Source of the DNA: Fibrobacter sp. UBA4373
GTDB taxonomy: Bacteria; Fibrobacterota; Fibrobacteria; Fibrobacterales; Fibrobacteraceae
Length of the DNA stretch: 23,416 nt
Direction of reading: 5' to 3'
NCBI GenBank assembly: GCA_002390045.1
Contig: DGSB01000065.1
Span: 1-23,416 of the forward strand
Part shown: positions 1-6,710 of the stretch, piece by piece
Position numbering within the stretch: the stretch's first letter is position 1
Layout: each line of letters starts with the position of its first letter
Translations under genes and position numbers: made by a program
The notes under the pieces: model-generated
Databases searched by the model: none
What the model was told of the DNA's origin: nothing
What the model saw: only the letters and a program-made list of their open reading frames with translations

Positions 1-2
1 CC

Positions 3-1025
3 CCGGAAGGCGGAGTCGATTTTCAACCGGAAGGCCCTAAGATTGCGAACCTGAACGAAATCCCGTGGGTCAGCAAGACTTATTACAAACATTTGTATTC
101 CTGCTACAAGCGTTACTTCTACGGAGCCAACTTAAATCCGCTGATCGTCATCCTTTCCGGTCGTGGATGCCCCAACCGCTGCAGTTACTGCGTCATTCCG
201 CAGACCCTCAACGGTCACGTTTTCCGGATGCGCGACCCGAAGGATGTCGTCGACGAACTCGAATTTATCAAAGAGCACTTTGAAGATTTGGGCGAAGTTT
301 TCTTTGAAGACGATACGTTCACCGCGAGCCATCGTCACGTGCAGGAAATCTGCGAAGAAATTCTCCGCCGTGGCTTGAAGATTACATGGAGCTGCAACGC
401 CCGTGCCGACGTTCCGCTTGAGCTTTTAAAACTCATGCACAAAGCCGGCGGTCGTGAAATGTGCGTCGGCTTCGAAAGTGCAAGTCCGGACGTTTTGAAG
501 AATATCCACAAGGGCGTCAAGAGCACCGACCGCGCCATCCAATTCACCAAGGACGCGCGTAAGGCAGGCTTCCTTGTGCATGGATGCTTCATGGTCGGCA
601 ACCCGGGAGACACGCCCGAAACGCTCCGCATGACTTTGGACTACGCCAAAAAGTTGAACCCGAATACTGCCCAGTTCTACCCGATTATGGCTTATCCGGG
701 AACGGAAGCTTACAAGGAAGCCCTCGCAAGCGGAGCCCTTGAAAGCACCGATTACAACCAATGGCTCGACAAGGACGGATTCCACCGCACCACGATCCAC
801 CGCGAAAATCTTTCCAGTCAGGATCTTGTGGACTTCTGCGACAAGGCTCGCCGCGAATTCTATCTGCGTCCGAGTTACATCATCCGTCAGGGCATTATGG
901 CGATCAAGAATCCGCGTGAACGCTACCGAGTTTTCCGCGGATTCAATACGCTCATCAAGCACTTGTTCCGCAAGCATGGCGAGCTGACTCCAATTGCCCG
1001 TCAAGCTCCGACGAACAAACAGTAG
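3..1025 (+). CDS. Radical SAM protein, probably B12-binding type (5' end cut by window edge)
   Basis: The reading frame is open from the window edge, so this is the 3' part of a longer gene; the first bases already code (PEGGVDFQPEGPK). The radical SAM signature CxxxCxxC is clear as GCPNRCSYC, with cysteine codons at 168-170, 180-182 and 189-191; these ligate the [4Fe-4S] cluster that cleaves S-adenosylmethionine. Further landmarks are EVFFEDDTF, the CVGFESASPDVLKNIHKG segment and MVGNPGDTPET, all typical of the Elp3/MiaB-like TIM barrel of BchE/HpnP-type proteins. Those usually carry an N-terminal cobalamin-binding domain, which here would lie outside the window. The substrate cannot be inferred; methylation or ring chemistry on lipids, tetrapyrroles or other metabolites is known in the family. 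The gene ends at a bidirectional terminator facing argD, so it is not co-transcribed with its right neighbour. Radical SAM assignment is firm; the B12 part is inference. Confidence 0.9.
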   Translation, partial: PEGGVDFQPEGPKIANLNEIPWVSKTYYKHLYSCYKRYFYGANLNPLIVILSGRGCPNRCSYCVIPQTLNGHVFRMRDPKDVVDELEFIKEHFEDLGEVFFEDDTFTASHRHVQEICEEILRRGLKITWSCNARADVPLELLKLMHKAGGREMCVGFESASPDVLKNIHKGVKSTDRAIQFTKDARKAGFLVHGCFMVGNPGDTPETLRMTLDYAKKLNPNTAQFYPIMAYPGTEAYKEALASGALESTDYNQWLDKDGFHRTTIHRENLSSQDLVDFCDKARREFYLRPSYIIRQGIMAIKNPRERYRVFRGFNTLIKHLFRKHGELTPIARQAPTNKQ

Positions 1026-1039
1026 TCATCAAGAATCAA

Positions 1040-1076
1040 AAAATAAAACCCGTTCGATGAACGGGTTTTATTTTTA
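1040..1076. terminator. Bidirectional rho-independent terminator between radical SAM gene and argD
   Basis: A perfect inverted repeat has arms at about 1041-1055 and 1059-1073, with a three-base loop (gat). The GC core is ACCCGTTC/GAACGGGT, flanked by an A-rich left arm and a T-rich right arm, so either strand reads as stem plus U-tract. It sits between two convergent stops (1025 on plus, 1099 on minus), which fits shared termination. Confidence 0.9.
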
Positions 1077-1098
1077 ATGCCTTTGAAAAGAGAAGCGA

Positions 1099-2307
1099 TT
1101 ACTTCGAAATCTTCGCGAAAGCGGCGTCGAGTTTTGCCAAAGCTTCATCCGCTTCAGCAGCCGAGATGTTCAACGGCGGAAGCATACGGAGAACATTGCC
1201 CTTGGCCGAAAGCACCATCAATTTTTCTTCACGCGCAGCGGTAATCACCGAGCCGACCGGGAGCTTTTCATCCAGAGCAAGGCCTAGGATCAAGCCTTCT
1301 CCACGGACAGCGAGAATCGAAGCATACTTTTCAGCAAGCTTTGCAAGACCCGCGCGAAGCTGAGCCGAACGTTCTTCCACATTCTTCAACATGGACGGAT
1401 TCGACACCTGTTCCACCACAGAAAGACCCGCAGCGCAGGCAATCGGGTTACCGCCAAACGTCGTCCCGTGATCACCCGGTTTCAATTGATCCGCAATCTT
1501 CTGGCGCAAAAGGACTGCGCCGAGCGGAAGACCGCCGCCGATTCCCTTCGCAAGAGAAACCAGGTCCGGCTTTAAACCATACTTTTCAAAACCGAGGAAC
1601 GTGCCGAGACGGCCGATACCAGCCTGCACTTCATCGAGAATCACGAGGACGCCGAATTCTTTCTGCAAGCTGTTGATGGTTTCGACCATTTCCTTCGAAA
1701 GGGTCATCACGCCACCTTCTGCAGCAAGACTTTCGAACATGATCGCGCAAGAATTGCCGTCGATTTCCTTCCGAAGAGCATCCACATCGTTCCAAGGAAC
1801 GTGCACAAAGTCACCCGGCATGGAACCGAAACCTTCACGAATGGAAGGCTGGCCCGTTGCGGAAAGAGCGGCAAAAGTACGACCGTGGAAGCTATTGATG
1901 AACGTCACGATCTTCTGGCGATGTGCTTCACCCTTGCGATTAAAATATTTACGGGCGAACTTGATGCAGCCTTCATTCGCTTCCGTACCCGAATTGCAGA
2001 AGAAAGCCTTGTCGAAGCCGGTAACTTCCAAAAGTTTCTTTCCGAGGTTAATCTGCGGATAGTTCGGATACAGGTTGCTGATGTGGTTAAAATGATTCAG
2101 CTGATCCACGATCGCAGCCTTGATGCCCGCATTCTGGTGACCGAGACCGTTCACGGCAATGCCTGCGACAAAGTCCAAATACCGATTACCCTTTTCATCG
2201 AACAGGTAAGAGCCTTCGCCCTTCACAAAGTTGATATCGACCTTGCCGTAAAGCGGCGCAATAATCTCTTTATCCTGTTCCAAAAGATTAGCGAAGGATT
2301 GTGCCAT
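1099..2307 (-). CDS. argD: Acetylornithine aminotransferase
   Basis: Class III PLP-dependent aminotransferase of 402 residues, the normal length for ArgD. It converts N-acetylglutamate semialdehyde to N-acetylornithine with glutamate as amino donor, in the cytoplasm. Visible landmarks are FCNSGTEANE (about 103-112, phosphate binding), SFHGRT (139-144), LDEVQAGIGRLG (224-235, the PLP-contacting aspartate) and SLAKGIGGG with the Schiff-base lysine at K254. The segment usually read as EPxQGEGG is changed to ESLAAEGG here, a mild divergence. The start overlaps the 3' end of argB by 20 bases, and a GGGAG lies about ten bases before the ATG inside argB, so translation is probably coupled. Class III paralogues acting on ornithine, GABA or succinylornithine are hard to separate by motif; the partnership with argB makes ArgD the best call. 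Confidence 0.95.
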   Translation of the reverse strand: MAQSFANLLEQDKEIIAPLYGKVDINFVKGEGSYLFDEKGNRYLDFVAGIAVNGLGHQNAGIKAAIVDQLNHFNHISNLYPNYPQINLGKKLLEVTGFDKAFFCNSGTEANEGCIKFARKYFNRKGEAHRQKIVTFINSFHGRTFAALSATGQPSIREGFGSMPGDFVHVPWNDVDALRKEIDGNSCAIMFESLAAEGGVMTLSKEMVETINSLQKEFGVLVILDEVQAGIGRLGTFLGFEKYGLKPDLVSLAKGIGGGLPLGAVLLRQKIADQLKPGDHGTTFGGNPIACAAGLSVVEQVSNPSMLKNVEERSAQLRAGLAKLAEKYASILAVRGEGLILGLALDEKLPVGSVITAAREEKLMVLSAKGNVLRMLPPLNISAAEADEALAKLDAAFAKISK

Positions 2308-3064
2308 AGTTCAATTCTCCCTGAATTTGTTTTACAAACGTGTCCGCATCCTTCCATCCGAGAATGTGGATTTCACCGAGTCCGAGCTTGATTGCCTTGA
2401 TGCTTTCCTTCACCTTCGGAATCATGCCTCCGCTAATCGTACCGTCGGCGATCAATGCTTCGACCTTAGCTTCATCCAGGCTCGACACGAGATTCTTTTC
2501 CTTGTCCAGAACGCCCGGAACATCGCTCACGAGAAGGAATTTGTCTGCCTTCAAAGCAATCGCAAGTTCCGAAGCCGCCGTATCCGCATTCACGTTCCAA
2601 GCGACACCGTCTCCAATGGAAATCGGACTGACGACAGGCGTCCAGCCAGCATTCCAAAGGTCCGTCACAATCTTCGGATTGACCTTTGCAATGTTACCGA
2701 CCTGCCCAAGGTCAACACCGCCTTCGCGCTTCTTCGCTTCAAAAAGTTTGCCGTCCACACCCGAAATTCCGATCGCGGATGCGCCTTCATTTTCGAGCAT
2801 ACGAACGAGCTTCTTGTTCACATGGCCAGAGAGCGTCATTTCGACCATCTTCATGATGCTCGGAGTCGTCACTCGCAGACCTTCGATAAATCGCGGTTCT
2901 TCCGAAAGAAGCGCAATATTCTCGTTGATATCCTTACCACCACCATGCACCACTGCCACCTGGAAACCCAGGGCAGAGAGCTTAGCGATCGCGCGAGTAA
3001 AATCTAGGAGCTTGGACTCGTCGATTGCGAGACTGCCACCGATTTTAACGACGACTTTTTTCAT
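2288..3064 (-). CDS. argB: Acetylglutamate kinase
   Basis: Amino acid kinase family protein of 258 residues, the length of the E. coli enzyme. It phosphorylates N-acetylglutamate with ATP, the second step of arginine synthesis. The N-terminal KIGGS (7-11), VVHGGGKDIN (about 38-47), the GLRVT substrate segment, the NVNAD segment and KFLLVSDVPGV of the nucleotide-binding half are all present. The protein begins directly at the first strand (MKKVVVKIGG), so it lacks the extra N-terminal helix by which arginine-inhibited hexameric kinases interlock; this suggests an arginine-insensitive enzyme. It is the first gene of the argB-argD pair and faces the ferredoxin gene across 233 bases. I did not find a convincing full ArgR operator upstream. 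Confidence 0.96.
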   Translation of the reverse strand: MKKVVVKIGGSLAIDESKLLDFTRAIAKLSALGFQVAVVHGGGKDINENIALLSEEPRFIEGLRVTTPSIMKMVEMTLSGHVNKKLVRMLENEGASAIGISGVDGKLFEAKKREGGVDLGQVGNIAKVNPKIVTDLWNAGWTPVVSPISIGDGVAWNVNADTAASELAIALKADKFLLVSDVPGVLDKEKNLVSSLDEAKVEALIADGTISGGMIPKVKESIKAIKLGLGEIHILGWKDADTFVKQIQGELNYGTILR

Positions 3065-3200
3065 TTCTCTGTGTACCTCTTTTGTGAATTTTTCGTGGGA
3101 ACAAATTTATTTATTAATCCCCGAATTTTGCACCGGCCATTCGAAATGAACCGCCTGTAGCGCAAAAATTCCGATTCGCACGTTTTTTAGCCAATTTTCG

Positions 3201-3228
3201 TTCTTTTTACTTAAAGAATTGTTATATT
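3201..3228 (+). promoter_or_regulatory. Candidate promoter of the ferredoxin gene
   Basis: TATATT at 3223-3228 resembles a sigma-70 -10 box, and a weak TTCTTT at 3201-3206 could serve as -35 with a 16-base spacer. Transcription would start near 3235, giving a leader of about 60 bases with a hairpin before the AGAAGG ribosome site. The -35 is poor, so confidence is limited. Confidence 0.4.
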
Positions 3229-3245
3229 CAAAGGAAGTACCACCC

Positions 3246-3278
3246 GAATGGGCTAAAATTCGTCGTTTCGGCTCATTC
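3246..3278 (+). promoter_or_regulatory. Hairpin in the ferredoxin mRNA leader
   Basis: GAATGGGCT (3246-3254) can pair with GGCTCATTC (3270-3278) over nine base pairs including two G-U pairs, around a 15-base loop. It ends five bases before the AGAAGG (3284-3289) that precedes the ATG at 3298. It has no T-tract, so it is not a terminator; a role in mRNA stability or translation control is inference. Confidence 0.35.
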
Positions 3279-3297
3279 ACAACAGAAGGCAAGATCT

Positions 3298-3495
3298 ATG
3301 GCAATTAAAAAGGTTTGGCTCGATGAATCCGCTGGTGAATGCATTTGCTGCGGCGCCTGCGAAGGCGTTTGCGATGCAGTGTTCTCCGTTCCTGAAAAGA
3401 TGCAGGTGAACGAAAGCGCTGACTTCAACCAGTACGAAGCAGACATCAAGGCAGCAGCAGAAGGCTGCCCGGCTCAGGTCATCAAGTACGAATAA
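3298..3495 (+). CDS. Small single-cluster [4Fe-4S] ferredoxin
   Basis: A 65-residue cytoplasmic electron carrier. Cysteines C15, C18, C21 and C25 form CxxCxxCxxxC and a lone C57-Pro lies near the C-terminus, the layout of monocluster ferredoxins such as that of Thermotoga maritima, where the first three cysteines and the distal CP cysteine bind the cluster. Here C25 would be free or redox active, since no obvious disulfide partner exists in the middle of the protein. C17 is an extra cysteine directly beside C18. The protein is acidic overall, as expected for docking to redox enzymes. The ATG is preceded by AGAAGG at good spacing. It is transcribed alone, divergent from argB and closed by a terminator, so its redox partner cannot be told from context. 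Confidence 0.9.
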   Translation: MAIKKVWLDESAGECICCGACEGVCDAVFSVPEKMQVNESADFNQYEADIKAAAEGCPAQVIKYE

Positions 3496-3510
3496 TCTTC
3501 TTTCCTAAGC

Positions 3511-3554
3511 AAAAAGAAGAGCGGTCCCTGTCAAAAGGAACCGCTTTTGTTTTA
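3511..3554. terminator. Bidirectional terminator between ferredoxin and LamG lipoprotein genes
   Basis: AGCGGT (3520-3525) pairs with ACCGCT (3540-3545); additional cc/gg pairing can extend the stem past a bulge. The plus strand continues with TTTTGTTTT (3546-3554), and the minus strand continues with a T/C-rich tract (complement of 3511-3519). It lies between convergent stops at 3495 and 3568. Confidence 0.8.
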
Positions 3555-3567
3555 AACGATCCGGATC

Positions 3568-5118
3568 CTAGTCCAAAATATTTTTTGCCGCATACTGGGT
3601 TTCATATTCCATGCGCAGCCACTCCGCGGACCGAGCCTTTGTTACCACCCGGATTTCATCGAGCGATCCGTTCCACGTTTCCGCTTCCACATCATTACCG
3701 CCCACGCGGAACGGGAGCACCATGTCGATATCCCGCAACTTCAAATAAACGGGTCCGCTCACCTGTTCCCCGTTCACATACATCGACATGGAATCGTTTT
3801 TCGAAACCAAGCTGAGCATATTCCACTTTTCCAAATCAATCCGATTCAACGCTCCCGAAAGCGAATCCCAATTTACCACGTCATAAACCGCGAACACGTC
3901 CGTGTTCGTTTCGAAGTACCACTGGAAAAGGGTCGAGTCCGCCCAGGAAGCTCGCTTGGCAAACAGAATCTGATGATTGCCATTATCTCCATTCCAAAGC
4001 GCCCAGACCGAAAGCGTGAAATCTCCAGAGCAAGGATTGATGGAATCCAAAGAAATGTACTGACCTTCTGTAAGGGTCGCTCCATAACCGATGACGCCAT
4101 AAGCCGCGTCGGAATCTGTCGCGGCATGAATTTTTGCATCGCCGTTCATGTGCACACTCGCCATAACGGAATCTTTTTCAAAGAAAGCGCCTTTGGGCTT
4201 TTGAGCTTCTTCTCGAAGCATTAAGTACAAATTCACCGAATCCTCTCCGGCCAGCAAAGAATCCAGTCGAATCCACAAAACCCCTTGAGATGCCGTCGGA
4301 GTCCAATAATCCACTTCAAAATCCAGTTCGCTTCCGTCTTCCGCGAGCACCTTCAACATATCCGGATCTTCAAAAATTTCAAAATCGATCCGGTCGTTAA
4401 ATTTTACCGGCATGACAAAGCCGTAAAGGTTTTGCGTCGGAGATTTGGAAAGCGGAACCGAGACGAGAACCTTTAGCGGATCCGTCGAATCCGTCGGAGT
4501 ATCGACGATCACCATCACGGAATCTTTTGCATCCGAAAGTTCCAGCTGCGGAAGGCGCATTTTTCCCGAATCGATATCGACCGTCGAGAATTCAAAATGG
4601 GCCTGCGGGATTCCATCGAGCATATACACAAGCGAAAGATTTCCATTCGGCACGGCTTCAAAAGAGAAGTTCCCATTCGAGTCCAAAGGCGACACGAGAT
4701 CCGTGCCGACAATGCGCACAGAACCTTTCAACTGCGACGCAATCGATCCCGAAAGAGCCTTGTCTTCGCCAAGAATGTATTTCACAGAATCTTTCACCGC
4801 ATTCGACAGGAATTTTTCCGAGTCCAAAGACAAATACAGAACTTGCATTTGGGCAGGCATATCGCTAAACGCAAAATATCCGAGACTGTCCGTCAAGGTT
4901 TCGACAGAGTCCGTCACACCCAAACCATTCCAGGAATCCGCATATGCGACCACACGCGCCGATGCAGCCGGTGAGTTTCCGTCTGCGAGGAACACACGCC
5001 CCGCAATCGAATTTCCAATATCCGTCACGCCGCCACTATGACGATCGTCACTGCAACCCACCCAAACGCCGCAAAGGATTACGAACAGGCAAAAGAAGCT
5101 CCATTTATTCCGCTTCAT
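3568..5118 (-). CDS. Surface lipoprotein with carboxypeptidase-regulatory-like, DUF2341 and LamG-like domains
   Basis: A 516-residue exported protein. The start is set at the ATG at 5118 because AAGGAG stands seven bases upstream; an in-frame ATG 18 bases earlier lies within that ribosome site region. A positively charged, hydrophobic leader ends in a lipobox-like WVGC, placing the lipidated cysteine at about C22 (tryptophan at -3 is unusual). Two beta-sandwich segments resembling carboxypeptidase regulatory domains cover about 37-100 and 130-190. A DUF2341-like domain follows (about 234-305, with DFEVDYWTP and VLWIRLDSL). A LamG/concanavalin-like domain fills about 318-505, ending in WNGSLDEIRVVTKARSAEW. 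Such proteins are common on Fibrobacter surfaces and are thought to bind glycans or mediate attachment; no catalytic residues are evident. It overlaps the preceding regulator gene by 14 bases and is probably co-expressed with it. Confidence 0.85.
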   Translation of the reverse strand: MKRNKWSFFCLFVILCGVWVGCSDDRHSGGVTDIGNSIAGRVFLADGNSPAASARVVAYADSWNGLGVTDSVETLTDSLGYFAFSDMPAQMQVLYLSLDSEKFLSNAVKDSVKYILGEDKALSGSIASQLKGSVRIVGTDLVSPLDSNGNFSFEAVPNGNLSLVYMLDGIPQAHFEFSTVDIDSGKMRLPQLELSDAKDSVMVIVDTPTDSTDPLKVLVSVPLSKSPTQNLYGFVMPVKFNDRIDFEIFEDPDMLKVLAEDGSELDFEVDYWTPTASQGVLWIRLDSLLAGEDSVNLYLMLREEAQKPKGAFFEKDSVMASVHMNGDAKIHAATDSDAAYGVIGYGATLTEGQYISLDSINPCSGDFTLSVWALWNGDNGNHQILFAKRASWADSTLFQWYFETNTDVFAVYDVVNWDSLSGALNRIDLEKWNMLSLVSKNDSMSMYVNGEQVSGPVYLKLRDIDMVLPFRVGGNDVEAETWNGSLDEIRVVTKARSAEWLRMEYETQYAAKNILD

Positions 5119-5974
5119 GTTTCGTCTCCTTTTCATTTTTTTTGCTCATCGGAAAGGCAACGACCATCATCTCATAAACTTTATCGACAATGGAATCGTC
5201 CGATGCTTTCGCTATAATTTTTTGCCTCGCTTCTTCTAAAACTTTAACTGCATAATCATAAGATTTTTCGCTCATGGCGAGAGTCGTAAACGTTGCAAAG
5301 CGTTCAAAAGGCTTCTTGGTTTCAATCGCCCCGATTGCATGCTGCACATATTCGCGCCGAATTTGGCGCAGTTCCATCGGAGAGACCTGCTTTGCATCGA
5401 GCATTAAAGACGTCCGCTTAAACTTTCCGGATTTGTCCTTTTCGACAAGGCCCCATCGAAGCATATTGTCCACGGCAACCCGGGCTTCTTCCGTAGAAAT
5501 GGCCGGGTCTACAGACCGCGCAAGCTGCATCATATCGCCGTTAAAATCCGGGTGAACGACCAGTTCGCGAAGAATCGGATAATACCACTTCGAAAAAAAT
5601 TCCTTCTGATCGTGCGAAATGTGGGCAAATTCATTTTGAGAGCGAATTTGAATGATTTCATCCCAAGCGCTTTCGCGTTCTTCCACTCGTTTGGCCTGAT
5701 TGTATTCCACAAGAGCCGCAAAATATTTTGACTGTCGATGATCCAGGTTCATTGCCTTCGTCATTTTTTCAATCGACTTCGGAGTCAAATTGAACCTTCC
5801 CCGGATAACATTCAAACAGTAAGAAGAAGAACTAAAGCCGGCTTTGGCAGCAAAAAACCGATGCGAAAAAACAGCGCGCATCTTTTTTTGCTCGTCAAAA
5901 TAATCTTGAAGAAAACGACGGTAATCGTCGTAATCAAATAGTTTATCTACAGCCGACATATCCAATTCAAACAT
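5105..5974 (-). CDS. TIGR02147-family putative transcription regulator (DUF4423-like)
   Basis: A 289-residue cytoplasmic protein of the family expanded in Fibrobacter. The N-terminus (DYDDYRRFLQDYFDEQK) is the family hallmark. Residues about 37-78 (SHRFFAAKAGFSSSSY, then RGRFNLTPKSIEKMTKAMNL) resemble an XRE/lambda-type helix-turn-helix, where the FSSSSY segment would begin the recognition helix. The C-terminal part is helical, with a winged-helix-like stretch near 160-185 (ARVAVDNMLRWGLVEKDKSGKFKR), as in DUF4423. Start at 5974 or at a second ATG at 5959; neither has a strong ribosome site. Its 3' end overlaps the LamG lipoprotein start by 14 bases. Regulation of that surface gene or of itself is inference from position. 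Confidence 0.85.
   Translation of the reverse strand: MFELDMSAVDKLFDYDDYRRFLQDYFDEQKKMRAVFSHRFFAAKAGFSSSSYCLNVIRGRFNLTPKSIEKMTKAMNLDHRQSKYFAALVEYNQAKRVEERESAWDEIIQIRSQNEFAHISHDQKEFFSKWYYPILRELVVHPDFNGDMMQLARSVDPAISTEEARVAVDNMLRWGLVEKDKSGKFKRTSLMLDAKQVSPMELRQIRREYVQHAIGAIETKKPFERFATFTTLAMSEKSYDYAVKVLEEARQKIIAKASDDSIVDKVYEMMVVAFPMSKKNEKETKHEAE
5126..5131 (-). promoter_or_regulatory. Start-deciding ribosome binding site of the LamG lipoprotein gene
   Basis: On the minus strand AAGGAG lies exactly seven bases before the ATG at 5118. The earlier in-frame ATG (5134-5136) is immediately upstream of this motif and has no comparable site, so 5118 is the likelier start. Confidence 0.75.
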
Positions 5975-6000
5975 AAATTTTTACACACCAAAAAGCAAAA

Positions 6001-6006
6001 ATTATA
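6001..6006 (-). promoter_or_regulatory. Candidate -10 box of the TIGR02147 gene
   Basis: A perfect TATAAT on the minus strand would place the transcript start near 5994, about 20 bases before the first ATG (5974). I could not find a good -35 hexamer at the expected distance, so an activator may be needed or the match may be chance. Confidence 0.45.
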
Positions 6007-6049
6007 GGACGCTCCGTTGATTGAAGGGCTTTCTCACAAAATTCCATTT

Positions 6050-6083
6050 AAAAATTTACACGGCCAACCCGCAGGTCAGCCGT
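6050..6083 (-). terminator. Possible weak terminator after the nitroreductase gene
   Basis: ACGGC (6060-6064) pairs with GCCGT (6079-6083), with an inner ACC/GGT stem separated by a two-by-two mismatch. On the minus strand the hairpin is followed by GTAAATTTTT. It lies downstream of the stop at 6117 and would close the nine-gene run before the TIGR02147 promoter region. Confidence 0.5.
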
Positions 6084-6116
6084 ATTTTGAACCAAAATTC
6101 GTGTAAAAAGCGTTTT

Positions 6117-6710
6117 TTAGAGAATCCAGGTAACTTCGTTCCCTTTGCGGTCTAGCGGTTTACGAAGCGGAAGTCCATCCGGAGTTTCCGGGTAACCGAT
6201 CGCGACCGAGGCATAAACGCGTTCATCTTCACGCAGACCCAATTCTTTCAAATACGAAAGAAGCGAGGGATCTTCGTTCAGCCAACGGAGCTGATTAATC
6301 CAGCAGCTTCCGAGATCAAGTTCATTCGCTTCGAGCATCATATTTTCAATTGCGCAAGCGGTATCTGCCATATTGTTGCCATAATCCTTTTGATTCGCGA
6401 CAACAATCAGAACCGGAGCCCGATAATTGAAAACGTAGTTCCCGGTTTTCGATTGCAAAATGGAATTGCGGATACTCTTATACATCCCTTCGCAAACTTC
6501 CATTTTGGCAAAAGCTTCTTGAACAAGCGTCACCAGCTTTTCGAGCACATCCTTTTTTTGGATTACCAAAAAATGCGCCGTCTGATTATTGCCTCCGCTC
6601 GGAGCATAACGCCCTGCATCCAAGATCTTTTCCACCTTTTCCCTTTCTACGGGAATCGGCTTGTAAACACGGGTACTCCGTCTAGAAACAATCGCATCCA
6701 ATACGTTCAT
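6117..6710 (-). CDS. Nitroreductase-family flavoprotein
   Basis: A 197-residue NAD(P)H- and FMN-dependent oxidoreductase of the nitroreductase fold, cytoplasmic. Typical signatures are RRSTR (10-14, FMN phosphate contact), APSGGNNQ (about 36-43), DTACAIENMMLEANELDLGSCWI (FMN-side helix and loop) and VAIGYPE near the C-terminus. The length fits the short Fd/Ndh-like branch of the family. The physiological substrate is unknown; quinones, nitro compounds or flavins are reduced by relatives. Its ATG overlaps the stop of the upstream RNA methyltransferase as ATGA, so translation is probably coupled. It is the last gene of the run that starts with purA. Confidence 0.9.
   Translation of the reverse strand: MNVLDAIVSRRSTRVYKPIPVEREKVEKILDAGRYAPSGGNNQTAHFLVIQKKDVLEKLVTLVQEAFAKMEVCEGMYKSIRNSILQSKTGNYVFNYRAPVLIVVANQKDYGNNMADTACAIENMMLEANELDLGSCWINQLRWLNEDPSLLSYLKELGLREDERVYASVAIGYPETPDGLPLRKPLDRKGNEVTWIL

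Noticed and set aside
3081..3100. Possible ArgR box upstream of argB
   Set aside because: Only one half-site (TGTGAAT) is present; the second half does not match, so I do not call an operator.
3107..3292. Small minus-strand open frame in the argB-ferredoxin gap
   Set aside because: No ribosome site or hydrophobic or domain pattern; it covers the ferredoxin promoter and leader.
3556..3568. GATCCGGATC palindrome near the LamG lipoprotein stop
   Set aside because: Short and next to a better terminator; no functional context.
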